From contig CAVSUR010000014.1 of assembly GCA_963731285.1 (NCBI GenBank), forward strand, positions 1,299,691 to 1,363,690: a DNA stretch of 64,000 nucleotides, read 5' to 3'. The notes below the pieces were generated by a model. That model searched no databases. It worked only from the letters and a program-made list of their open reading frames with translations, and was not told where the DNA came from. The position numbers were made by a program, and so were the translations under genes. How positions within the stretch are numbered: position 1 is the stretch's first letter; each line of letters opens with the position of its first letter. This DNA is from CAVSUR01 sp963731285 (GTDB taxonomy: Bacteria; Actinomycetota; Actinomycetes; Streptosporangiales; Streptosporangiaceae). Shown one piece after another: positions 1 through 9,972 of the stretch.

Positions 1-467
1 TCCAGGGTCTCGATGATGTGCCCGGCCGTGGCCGCGGGGGCGACCGGCCGTTCGCGCAGCAGCGCGCCTTGCCGCGCGCCGTGCGCCGCCACCGCCGCGG
101 GCAGGTCAGCTACGTCCCAGACCGCGATCACCGGGCCAGCGCGCTCCTCCAGCCGCAGGTAGCGAGCCTGGTGATCGTTGCCCATCTCGCCCAGTGCCGA
201 CCGCCGGGCGACGGCGACCGGGGCCTTCTGCGCCCGCTGGACGAGCCGGACGGTGTTGCCGGCGTGGGTGATGACCACGTCGGACTTGCGGATCATCGCA
301 TCCAGCTCGTCGAAGGACACGAACGGGCTGTGCGGGCAGGGCGGCGTGACCGGCGAGGTCCCGGTCTGCGCAAAGACCTCATGCTCGGCGCACAGCGGCG
401 CGATCGCGCCGACCAGCCGGTCGAAGGGCCACGGCCCCATGCCCACGGTGACCAGGATCCGGGCCAT
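1..467 (-). CDS. Alg13/PssE-like glycosyltransferase subunit (partial)
   Basis: Catalytic half of a split GT28-type glycosyltransferase; by family it uses a UDP-sugar with its Alg14-like partner at the membrane in polysaccharide or glycolipid assembly. The visible 155 residues begin MARILVTVGMGPWPFDRL, match the GT28 C-terminal fold, and carry the sugar-nucleotide segment VVVTHAGNTVRLVQRA. The C-terminus runs off the left edge. The ATG overlaps the TGA of the upstream Alg14-like gene by one base (TGATG), so the two are translationally coupled. The acceptor cannot be told from sequence. Confidence 0.72.
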   Translation of the reverse strand, partial: MARILVTVGMGPWPFDRLVGAIAPLCAEHEVFAQTGTSPVTPPCPHSPFVSFDELDAMIRKSDVVITHAGNTVRLVQRAQKAPVAVARRSALGEMGNDHQARYLRLEERAGPVIAVWDVADLPAAVAAHGARQGALLRERPVAPAATAGHIIETL

Positions 468-1147
468 CAGTACAGCTCGCCGAGCAGGACCGCGCGGGGC
501 CGGGAGCTGACCAGCGCCGGGCGCTGCACCAGGACGGCCGCCGACAGCCGCCCGCACAGCCTGCTCGCCACCCCGGGCTCGGCCACGATGTTGAACGTCT
601 CCAGCCACAGCGCGGGCACCCGCAGCAGCCGGGCGGCGGCGAAGATGCCCACGGCCACGCCGGAGCCGGCCGAGATGATCAGGTCGGGCCGCTCCCGGCG
701 CAGGATGGCCAGCGCACGGGCGGCGGCACCGAGCACGGCCAGGGGCCGGCGCACCGACTGCTCCCGCTCCCAGTGCACGCGCTGGCCGTCCAGCAGGGAC
801 ATCGTGTCCGGCGCCCGGACGCTGACCCAGCTGACGTCGTGCCGGGACCACCAGGGCTGCAGCGCGAGCAGGTCGAGCAGCACGCCGCCGCTGCTGGACA
901 CCAGCAGCACCCGGTACCGGCGATCGTCGGCCGCGGCAGGCGCGTGCCCGCCCGCGGGCCGTAGCGGCCTGGTCGTGTCGGCTCCCCTGTGAGGTACGTG
1001 TTGTCGGCCTAGCTGGTACTGGCCGGCTGCTCCACGGCCGGGCTGACCTGCGGTTCCGGGCCTGATCCTGAGCGCCCAGACTATCCGCCGCCGGCCGGAT
1101 TGTTCAGCCAACCGGCATTTAATCCCAGATTTGAACCGCTTGGCCAT
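467..1147 (-). CDS. Alg14/PssD-like glycosyltransferase membrane partner
   Basis: Anchor subunit for the neighbouring Alg13-like protein. The conserved core starts near position 919 with RYRVLLVSSSGG and continues through ERPDLIISAGSGVAVGIFAA and LLRVPALWLETFN, typical of the Alg14/PssD/EpsE family. It is coupled to the downstream glycosyltransferase by a one-base stop/start overlap. The start is uncertain: the ATG at 1147 is the nearest in-frame ATG upstream of the core, but the roughly 75 residues between it and the core look non-native. A rarer start codon closer to 930 is possible. Confidence 0.65.
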   Translation of the reverse strand: MAKRFKSGIKCRLAEQSGRRRIVWALRIRPGTAGQPGRGAAGQYQLGRQHVPHRGADTTRPLRPAGGHAPAAADDRRYRVLLVSSSGGVLLDLLALQPWWSRHDVSWVSVRAPDTMSLLDGQRVHWEREQSVRRPLAVLGAAARALAILRRERPDLIISAGSGVAVGIFAAARLLRVPALWLETFNIVAEPGVASRLCGRLSAAVLVQRPALVSSRPRAVLLGELY

Positions 1148-1257
1148 CGCTTTGTCCGTAGGCTGGCCGACATTCATCACGCGGGGAGCGGCGGCCCCCG
1201 CCTGACCTGCAACCAGGGGGCCGCGGCGGCGGCCTGGCGCGTGAGGGAGCAAGCATC

Positions 1258-2181
1258 ATGACGGGCGGCCCCAATGCGGCAGCGGACACCGATGGCCTGC
1301 AGCCCGCGCGGCTGAGCCGCCGCCGGGCTGCGCTGGTGACAGCGCGGCAGGCCGGCCGTTCCTCGCTGGTCTCCGCACGACGGGTGGCGGGCGGCCAGGG
1401 CATGCTGCCCGGTTTCTTGATCGTCGGCGCGCAGCGGTGCGGTACCACCTCGATGGTCCGGGCGCTCAGCCGCCACCCAGCCGTGTTCAGCGCGGCGCAG
1501 TATCTGGAAGTGCACTACTTCGACATCGGGTATGACCGCGGCCTGGCCTGGTACCGCAGCCATTTCCCGCACCCGGCCCGGGCCCGGCTGGCCGCGCGGT
1601 CCGCCGGAGCGGAACCGGTGGCCTTCGAGTCAAGCCCGTACTACATGTTCCACCCGCTGGCGGCCGGGCGGATCGCCAGGGACCTGCCCGGGGTGAAGCT
1701 GCTGGTGCTGCTGCGGGACCCGGTCGAGCGCGCCTACTCGGGCTGGGCGCACGCAGTTTCCATCGGCTGCGAGACCGAGCCGTTCGAGCGGGCCCTGGAG
1801 CTGGAGGACGCCCGGCTGGCGGGCGAGGCCGAGCGGCTGGCCAGCGATCCCGGTTACGCCAGCTACAGCCACCAGCACCACTCCCACCGCACCCGCGGCC
1901 AGTACGCCGAGCAGCTGGAACGCCTGGAACGGCTGTTCGGCCGGGACCAGATTCACATCGTGGACAGCGGCGCGTTCTTCACCGACCCCGAGCCGGAGTA
2001 CGCCGTCGTGCTGGATTTCCTCGGGCTGGCCGCCCGCGGCTCGCCCGGCCTGCGGCGCCGCAACGCGAGCCCGCGCGCGCCCATGTCCGAGGCGACCCGG
2101 GCCGCGCTCAAAGAGCATTACCGCCCGCACGACGAGCGGCTGGCCCGCTGGCTCGGTCACCAGCCCAGCTGGCGCGCCTAG
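1258..2181 (+). CDS. PAPS-dependent sulfotransferase
   Basis: Transfers sulfate from 3'-phosphoadenosine-5'-phosphosulfate to a hydroxyl or amine, probably of a glycan or lipid. It has a 5'-phosphosulfate loop GAQRCGTTSM (residues 58-67) and a 3'-phosphate motif LLRDPVERAYSGW (about 151-163), as in heparan-sulfate-type sulfotransferases (PF00685). The 307-residue length fits the family plus a basic N-terminal extension of about 48 residues. A GAGGGAG ribosome site lies nine bases before the ATG. It is divergent from the Alg13/14 pair, which suggests a sulfated surface glycan, but the substrate is unknown. Confidence 0.85.
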   Translation: MTGGPNAAADTDGLQPARLSRRRAALVTARQAGRSSLVSARRVAGGQGMLPGFLIVGAQRCGTTSMVRALSRHPAVFSAAQYLEVHYFDIGYDRGLAWYRSHFPHPARARLAARSAGAEPVAFESSPYYMFHPLAAGRIARDLPGVKLLVLLRDPVERAYSGWAHAVSIGCETEPFERALELEDARLAGEAERLASDPGYASYSHQHHSHRTRGQYAEQLERLERLFGRDQIHIVDSGAFFTDPEPEYAVVLDFLGLAARGSPGLRRRNASPRAPMSEATRAALKEHYRPHDERLARWLGHQPSWRA

Positions 2182-2285
2182 TACTCCGCCGCCACGGACG
2201 ACCCGGCCGCCAGGCCATGTCCGCCAGCTGCCGAATCCGATGAACGGCCCGGTCAGCGGGCTGGGTGTGCCGTTCAGCGGCCCGA

Positions 2286-3719
2286 TCAGCGGATTCGGCC
2301 CGGACCGGGCGCGGCGCTCGCCGGGTCAGGCGCGGGCGGCTCGGCCGGGGGGTCCGGGGCGGCGAGGCACCCGGGCGGGAGGCGGCGGCTGATCGCGAGG
2401 GTGCCGGCCGCGGCCGCGGCGGCCAGCGCGAAGGCGATGGCGATCCCGTCGGCGAGGGGCACCCCGGCGCTTTGCACCGCGGCAACCGCGGCGCCGCCCG
2501 CGCCGATGCCGAGTGCCGTGCCGAGCACGTCGCACAGGCTGACCGAGGCCGCCGCCCAGCCCTCGCGGCCCGCCGGGGCCTCGCCCAGCACCATCAGCGT
2601 GGTCGGCGCGTAGGCCAGGCCCATGCCGAGGCCGGCCACCGTCCACGCGGCCAGGCCGACAGCGACTGGGATGGCAGGCTGCAGCGTCAGCGCCATCCCC
2701 GCCAGCCCGGCCAGGATCACGATCAGGCCCAGCCGGACCAGGCGCCGGCCCGGCCACCGGCTGCTCAGCCTGGCCTGCACCCAGGCGCCCGCCGTCCAGG
2801 CCACGGTGGCCCCGGTGACCGCGATACCGGCCACCACGGTCGACTGGTGCCTGGCCGTGGTGATGGCCAGTGTGACGAACGCGTCCGCGCCGAAGAAGGC
2901 GAAGGTCAGCAGGCCCCGGGTGGCGACGGCCGCGGGCAGCCCGGCCCGGGCCGCGAGTGTCCCGGCGGGCAGCAGCCGGCGCAGCACCGGCACCCCGATG
3001 GCCGCGCCCGCCGCCAGCAGCCCGGCGCCGGCCAGCGCGTGGCCGTTGCTGACCATCAGCGTCAGGCCGCCCAGGAACAGGCCGGCGCCGACCGCGGCCA
3101 GCACGCCGTCGGACAGCCGCTGGCCGCCCGGCGCGGGCCCTTCGGCCCGGCCCAGCCGCACCAGGGCCGGCACCGTCAGCGATCCGGTGACCGCGACCAG
3201 CGGAAGCAGGCCCAGGAACACCCACCGCCAGCCGAGCAGCCGTGCCACCGCGGCGGCGACGGCCGGCCCGGCAAGGCCGGGCGCCACCCAGGCGGTGGAC
3301 AGCACGGCCATCATCCTCGGCCGCAGTTCCCCGGGCAGGCTGCGGCCGATCACGGCGTAGGCGACAGCCGGGACCGCTCCCCCGCCCACGCCCTGCAGTG
3401 CGCGGCCCGCGACCAGCACGATCATCGACGGAGCGAGGCCGGCGACGGCCAGGCCGGTCCCGAACAGCAGCACGCCGCCGATGTAGGGCACCGCCGGTCC
3501 GAGCCGGTCGGCCTGCCGCCCGGCCGCGACGATGCCGATCATCGTGCCGAGCTGGAAGGCGGTGAAGGCCCAGCCGTACAGCCCGAGCCCGCGCAGGTCT
3601 CGGGCGACGACCGGCATCACGGTGACCACGGCCAGGGCCTCGGCCGCTACGAACGTGACAGTGAGCACGAGGCCGCCGGTCAGCGCCCGCCGCTCCGCTG
3701 CCCACAACCCGGTCCGCAT
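2286..3719 (-). CDS. MFS transporter
   Basis: Polytopic inner-membrane exporter of the major facilitator superfamily, about 477 residues with roughly 12-14 hydrophobic segments. It has the family motif region GRQADRLGP after helix 2 and the drug-antiporter-like GRALQGVGGGAVPA segment. The ATG at 3719 is chosen because GGGAG lies just upstream; an in-frame start 12 codons earlier lacks this. It converges with the sulfotransferase gene across about 100 bases. Drug or metabolite efflux is inferred from the family only. The last about 45 residues are Pro/Ala-rich. Confidence 0.82.
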   Translation of the reverse strand: MRTGLWAAERRALTGGLVLTVTFVAAEALAVVTVMPVVARDLRGLGLYGWAFTAFQLGTMIGIVAAGRQADRLGPAVPYIGGVLLFGTGLAVAGLAPSMIVLVAGRALQGVGGGAVPAVAYAVIGRSLPGELRPRMMAVLSTAWVAPGLAGPAVAAAVARLLGWRWVFLGLLPLVAVTGSLTVPALVRLGRAEGPAPGGQRLSDGVLAAVGAGLFLGGLTLMVSNGHALAGAGLLAAGAAIGVPVLRRLLPAGTLAARAGLPAAVATRGLLTFAFFGADAFVTLAITTARHQSTVVAGIAVTGATVAWTAGAWVQARLSSRWPGRRLVRLGLIVILAGLAGMALTLQPAIPVAVGLAAWTVAGLGMGLAYAPTTLMVLGEAPAGREGWAAASVSLCDVLGTALGIGAGGAAVAAVQSAGVPLADGIAIAFALAAAAAAGTLAISRRLPPGCLAAPDPPAEPPAPDPASAAPGPGRIR

Positions 3720-3789
3720 AACTCTCCCGGCCCCATTCTCCCCGCCCCGGCACACCGCCCAGAGGATAGGAGCTGAAGTCCGGTTGAAG

Positions 3790-5585
3790 TCAATGCCGGG
3801 CCAGCAGGTTCAGCCCGGCCTGGACCGCGCTGCGGCTACCAGGGGATGGAGCCGGGCCGGTCTTTGCCCCAGTCAGGGACCGGCAGACCGCGCCGCGGTC
3901 TGCGCCGGAGACCAGGGCCGCGTACTTGGCCAGGGCACCAGTGGTGTAGTTCGGCGCGGGCCGGGTCCAGCCCGCCTTTCGGCGGGCCAGCTCGGCGTCG
4001 TCCACGCCCAGCTCGAGCCGCCGCTGCGGGATGTCCAGCACGATCGGGTCGCCGTCGGCCACCACTGCGATCGGGCCGCCGTCGAAGGCCTCCGGCGCCG
4101 CATGCGCGACGCAGGCGCCGAACGTGGCCCCGGAGAACCGCCCGTCGGTCACCAGCGCCACCTCCTGGCCCAGGCCCGCGCCCTTGATCGCCGCGGTAAC
4201 GGCCAGCATTTCGCGCATGCCGGGGCCGCCCTTCGGGCCCTCGTTGCGGATCACCACGACGTCGCCCTTGGCGACCCGGCCGGCCGTGACCGCGGCCATG
4301 CAGTCTTCCTCGCGCTCGAACACCCGGGCCCGTCCTTCGAACCGCAGCGTCCTCGATGCCGGGCGTCTTGACCACGGCGCCGTTCGGCGCCAGGTTGCCG
4401 CGCAGCACGGCCAGGCCGCCGTCCGGCTTGAACGGCTTGCGGACCGGCCGCACCACGTCGCCGTCGGGGTCGAACGGCGTCGGCCACGTTCTCCGCCAGC
4501 GTCCTGCCGTTCACCGACAGCGCGTCACCGTCGACCAGGCCGGCGGACAGCAGCTCGCGCAGCACCACCGGCAGCCCGCCGGCCTGGTCCAGCTCGCTCA
4601 TGATGAACCGGCCGGCCGGGCGCATCGACACGATGTGCGGGGTGCGCCGCGATACCGCGTCGAAGTCGTCCAGGGTGAGCTCGACCTGGGCCTCGCTGGC
4701 GATGGCCAGCAGGTGCAGCACGGCGTTGGTCGAGCCGGCGGTGGCCATCACCACGGCGGCGGCGTTCAGGAAGGCGGCCCTGGTCATGATCTGCCGCGGC
4801 GTCAGCCCGGCGGCGAGGGTCGCGACCACGGCCTCGCCGGTACGGCGGGCCAGGTCGGTGCGCTCGGCGGACACGGCCGGGGCGGTGGCCGAGCCGGGCA
4901 GCGCCATGCCGAGCGCCTCGGCGCAGGCCGACATGGTGTTGGCGGTGTACATGCCCGCGCACGACCCGGCGCCGGGGCAGGCGGCCCGCTCGACCGACAG
5001 CAGCTCGCTGTCGGACATCTCACCCGCCGCGTGGCTGCCGACCGCCTCGAACACGTCCTGGATGGTCAGCGACCTTCCGTGCGCGTGGCCGGGCAGGATC
5101 GTGCCGCCGTACAGGAACGCGGCGGGCACGTCCAGCCGGGCGCAGGCCATCAGCATGCCGGGCAGCGACTTGTCGCAGCCGGCGATGGCCACCAGCGCGT
5201 CGAACCGCTCGGCGAGCATCATCAGCTCCACCGAGTCAGCGATGATCTCCCGGCTGACCAGCGAGGCCTTCATGCCCTCGGTGCCCATCGAGATGCCGTC
5301 GGAGACCGCGATCGTGCCGAACTCGAACGGCACCGCGCCGGCCTGCCGCACGCCCTCCTTGGCCGCGCGCGGCCAGCCCGTTCAGGTGCAGGTTGCAGGG
5401 GGTGACCTCGTTCCAGGACGAGGCCACGCCGACCTGGGCGCGCTCCAGGTCGGCCTCGCTCAGGCCGACCGCGCGCAGCATCGCGCGCGCAGCGGCCCGT
5501 TCCGGCCCGGTGGTGAGCGGTCCGGACCGCGGCCGGGGCAGGTCAGGCGGGCGGGGCGGGCAGGACGGGCGGGGCGGGAAGTCAC
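3790..5585 (-). CDS. ilvD: Dihydroxy-acid dehydratase (frameshifted in this sequence)
   Basis: Dehydrates 2,3-dihydroxy-isovalerate and -methylvalerate to the 2-keto acids of valine and isoleucine synthesis, using an Fe-S cluster. Cluster-ligand motifs GCDKSLPGMLMA and CPGAGSCAGMYTANTM are intact, as are ASSWNEVTPCNLHLNGLA near the N-terminus and GPKGGPGMREML near the C-terminus. The protein resembles the mycobacterial IlvD of about 575 residues. The reading frame shifts near 5560, 5365, 4470 and 4350 with no sequence loss at the protein level, so base-call errors are likely. The probable GTG start at 5585 has GGAGG eight bases upstream and would overlap the cimA stop by GTGA. Confidence 0.85.
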
Positions 5586-7265
5586 AGAACAGCCTCCGAG
5601 TACTCGGCCCGGCGCCGGCGCCGAGCGCAACAGGGGTTCTCGCCGAGATGATCGGCTCCGTGGTGACCGGCTGCGCGCCGGCGCGCAGCAGCCCGTAGCT
5701 GACGCCTTCGGCCAGAGCCTGCCACGATGCGGTCACCACGTCGTCCGAAACCCCGACGGTGGCCCACTCGCCGTCGGCGTCGGCCGAGGTGAGCATGACC
5801 CGGGTGACCGCGCTGGTCGCGGCCCGGCCGTCCAGGATGCGGACCTTGTAGTCGACCAGCCGGATCTTCGCCAGCGCCGGGTACAGGCCGATCAGCCCCG
5901 GCGCAGCGCCTCATCCAGCGCATGCACCGGCCCGACCCCCTCGCCCGCCTCGACGACCCGGTCGGCGCCGAGCAGCAGCCGGACCATCGCCTCGCTGCGG
6001 TCCGCGCCGGTCGCGTCCTTCTCGATCACCACCCGGTAGCCCTCGAGCTCGAACCAGACCGGCAGCGCCCCGGCGATCTTGCGCACCAGCAGCTCGAACG
6101 AGGCGTCGGCGGCCTCGTAGGCGTACCCGCGGTGCTCGGCCTCCTTGACCTCCTCCAGCACGATGGCGGCCAGGTCAGCGGACAGGTCCAGGCCGAGCTC
6201 CTCGGCCTTGGCCAGCACGTTACTGCGCCCGGCCAGCTCGCTGACCAGCACCTGCGCCCGGTTGCCGACCACGGCCGGGTCGACATGGGAGTAGGCATCC
6301 GGGCGGCGCGCGATGGCCGAGGCGTGCAGTCCGGCCTTGGTCGCGAACGCGGACGAGCCGACGTAGGGCTGGCGCGACTCGAACGGCAGGTTCGCGACCT
6401 CGGCGATGCCCCGCGCGGTCGTGGCCAGCGCGCCGAGACGGCCGGCGGGCAGCAGCTCGTGGCCGCGCTTGAGCTCCAGGCTGGCGATGACCGAGAACAG
6501 GTCGGCGTTGCCGCACCGCTCGCCGTAGCCGTTCGCCGCGCCCTGCACGTGCAGGCTGCCCGCGCCAACCGCGACCACCGAGTTGGCCACCGCGCAGGCG
6601 GCATCGTTGTGGAAGTGCACCCCGACGCGTACCGGCGACGCGGCGCTGACCTCCGCCACGATCTTGGCCACGTCGTCGGGCAGCGTGCCGCCGTTGGTGT
6701 CGCACAGCACCAGTGTGTCCGCGCCCGCGTCGGCGGCCGCCGCCAGCACTTCCAGCGCGTAGCCGCGGTCCGCGGCATACCCGTCGAAGAAGTGCTCGGC
6801 GTCGAACACCACCCGGCGGCCTGCCGCGGCCACGAACGCGACCGACTCGGCCACCATGGCCAGGTTCTCCTCGCGGGTGGTGCGCAGCGCCTCGTCCACA
6901 TGCAGCGTCCACGCCTTGCCGACCAGGGTGACGATCGGCGTCCGGGCCGCCAGCAGCGCGGCCAGGTTCGGGTCGTCGTCGGCCCGCCTGCGCGGCGGCC
7001 GGGTGGCCCCGAACGCGGCCAGCGTGGCGTGCCGCCAGCTCATGTCCTTCGCGCGGGCGAAAAACTCGGCGTCCTTGGGATTGGAGCCGGGCCAGCCGCC
7101 CTCGATCACGTCGACCCCCAGGCCGTCAAGCGCGGTGGCGACCGCGATCTTGTCGGCTACCGTCAGGTCCAGTCCCACTTGCTGGGACCCGTCCCGCAGT
7201 GTCGTGTCGTAGATCTCTACCTTGGCCGCCGGATTCTGCTGGCTGCCGGTGCCGTCCGCGGTCAT
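5582..7265 (-). CDS. cimA: Citramalate synthase / isopropylmalate synthase family (frameshifted near 3' end)
   Basis: CimA-type enzyme (TIGR00977 family) condensing acetyl-CoA with pyruvate to citramalate, the entry to threonine-independent isoleucine synthesis. It has the HMGL-like barrel motif YDTTLRDGSQQVGLD at the N-terminus, the metal-site region GVHFHNDAACAVAN, and a C-terminal LeuA-type regulatory domain (RKIAGALPVWFELEGYRV). The ATG at 7265 overlaps the leuB stop (ATGA) and has GGAGGAGG upstream. After ALRRG near 5893 the protein continues in another frame (VDYKVRILDGRAATSAVTRV). A second shift near 5640 would let it end at 5582 over the ilvD start. Homocitrate or isopropylmalate synthesis is less likely. 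Confidence 0.85.
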
Positions 7266-8337
7266 GACGCCTCCTCCAGGCGGGCGAGCAGGGCATCCGC
7301 CCACTGGGCGGTGGTACCGGGTGCGCCCGCTTCGAGCACGGTCGATACGGCGGCGTCCAGCTCGGCGCCGGCCGCCTCCTCGCCCAGGTGGTCGAGCATC
7401 AGCCCGGCCGACAGGACTGCGCCCGCCGGGCTGGCCAGGCCCTTCCCGGCGATGTCGGGCGCCGAGCCGTGCACCGGCTCGAACACCGACGGGCCGGTGC
7501 GGTCGGGGTTCAGGTTGCCGCTCGGGGCCAGCCCGAGACCGCCGGTCAGGGCCGCGCCGAGGTCGCTGAGGATGTCACCGAACAAGTTGTCGGTGACGAT
7601 CACGTCGAACCGGGCCGGGTCGTCCACCAGGTACAGGCAGGCGGCGTCCACGTGCGCGTAGTCCAGCGTGACGCCGGTCTGCGCCGCGACCTCCTGCGCG
7701 GTGCGCAGCCACAGGTCGCCGGCGTGGGTGAGCACGTTGGTCTTGTGCACCAGGGTGAGCTGGCCGGCGCGCCGGGTGGCGAGGGCCGCGGCGTACCTGA
7801 CGCAGCGGGCCACCCCGGCCCTGGTGTTCAGCGACTCCTCGGTGGCGGACTCGAACTCGGTGCCGCGGTGCACGGTGCCGCCGGCCCCGGCGTACAAGCC
7901 CTCGGTGTTCTCCCGCACGATGACCAGGTCCAGGTCGGACAGCGCATGCCGGGTGACGGCCCCGCCGGCCCCGGCGCGCAGCCTGGACGGGCGCAGGTTG
8001 ACGTACAGGTCGAGCTCGGCCCGCAGTCGCAGCAGCAGGCCGCGCTCCAGCACGCCCGGCTTGACCTGCGGGCTGCCGACCGCGCCGAGCAGCACCGCGT
8101 CGGTCTTGCGCAGCTCGTCCAGCACCGCATCGGGCAGGATCTCACCGGTGTCGAGATAGTGCTGCGCGCCGAGCGGGCAGGGCCGCCACTCGACGCTGAA
8201 CCCATGGCGGGCCGCGACCGCGTCCACGCAGCTTCGGGCGACCTGCGTCACCTCGGGCCCGATGCCGTCACCGGGCAGGTGCGTGACGACGTAGCCGCGG
8301 TCAGATCCGCCACGGGCGGATACGTCCGGATCCATCG

Positions 8338-8341
<4 letters not shown>
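7262..8341 (-). CDS. leuB: 3-isopropylmalate dehydrogenase
   Basis: Oxidatively decarboxylates 3-isopropylmalate in leucine synthesis; with a citramalate synthase next door it may also act on 3-methylmalate (inference). 359 residues, usual length. Visible motifs: HLPGDGIGPEV at the N-terminus, substrate region RLRAELDLYVNLRPSRL, and the NAD/metal segment DNLFGDILSDLGAALTGGLG. The GTG at 8341 overlaps the corrected ilvC stop as GTGA; an in-frame ATG lies two codons later. Part of the ilvB-ilvN-ilvC-leuB-cimA-ilvD operon. Confidence 0.94.
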
Positions 8342-9349
<1,008 letters not shown>

Positions 9350-9411
9350 GACGAAGCAGTTCCTTTCGAAGGTGGTCCGCGGGCGCGATCCTGCGCACCC
9401 GCGGCGGGCGC

Positions 9412-9972
9412 TCAGGCGCTGACGGCGGTCAGCCCGGGCGGGGCGGGTGGGGCGGGAACGGGTGCGGTCTCGGTGTCGCCGTCGGTGATGGTCTCGCGGC
9501 CGCGGCCCAGCGCGACCCGGCCGGTGCGGACCAGCTCGCAGGGGCCGTAGGTCTCCAGCATGGCGAGCAGCGCGTCCAGCTTGCCGGGGCCGCTCACCGA
9601 CTCCAGGATCAGCGTGTCCGGGGTCAGGTCGACGACGTTCGCGCCGAACACGGCCGCCACCTCGAGCAGCTGGCTGCGCACCGCCGGGCCAGCCGGGACC
9701 TTGATCAGCGCGAGCTCGCGCTCGACCGCGGCGCCCTCCTCCAGCTCGGCCACCTTGAGCACGCGCACCAGCTTCTCCAGCTGCCTGATTACCTGCTCGA
9801 CCGGCGTGGACGCGCCATCGACCACGATCGTCATCCGGCTGACCCGCTCGTCCTCCGTCGGGCCGACCGCGAGTGAGCTGATATTGAACGCGCGCCGGGA
9901 GAACAGCCCGGCCACGTGGGCGAGCACGCCCGGCTTGTTCTCGACCAGGACCGACAGGGTGTGAGTGCTCAT
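9412..9972 (-). CDS. ilvN: Acetolactate synthase regulatory (small) subunit
   Basis: Regulatory subunit that gives the IlvB catalytic subunit valine sensitivity and full activity. An N-terminal ACT domain (LSVLVENKPGVLAHVAGLFS, residues 6-25, with RAFNISSLAVG) is followed by the IlvN C-terminal domain. 186 residues is slightly long because of a Pro/Ala-rich tail after TITDGDTETAP. Its ATG overlaps the ilvB stop by four bases, so the two subunits are coupled for stoichiometric synthesis. Confidence 0.95.
   Translation of the reverse strand: MSTHTLSVLVENKPGVLAHVAGLFSRRAFNISSLAVGPTEDERVSRMTIVVDGASTPVEQVIRQLEKLVRVLKVAELEEGAAVERELALIKVPAGPAVRSQLLEVAAVFGANVVDLTPDTLILESVSGPGKLDALLAMLETYGPCELVRTGRVALGRGRETITDGDTETAPVPAPPAPPGLTAVSA

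Noticed and set aside
18..992. Long plus-strand open frame over the Alg13/14 genes
   Set aside because: Arg/Pro-rich composition typical of antisense frames in GC-rich DNA; the minus strand carries clear homology.
2265..3776. 503-codon plus-strand open frame opposite the MFS transporter
   Set aside because: Low-complexity Gly/Gln/Arg translation without any domain; mirror of the transporter gene.
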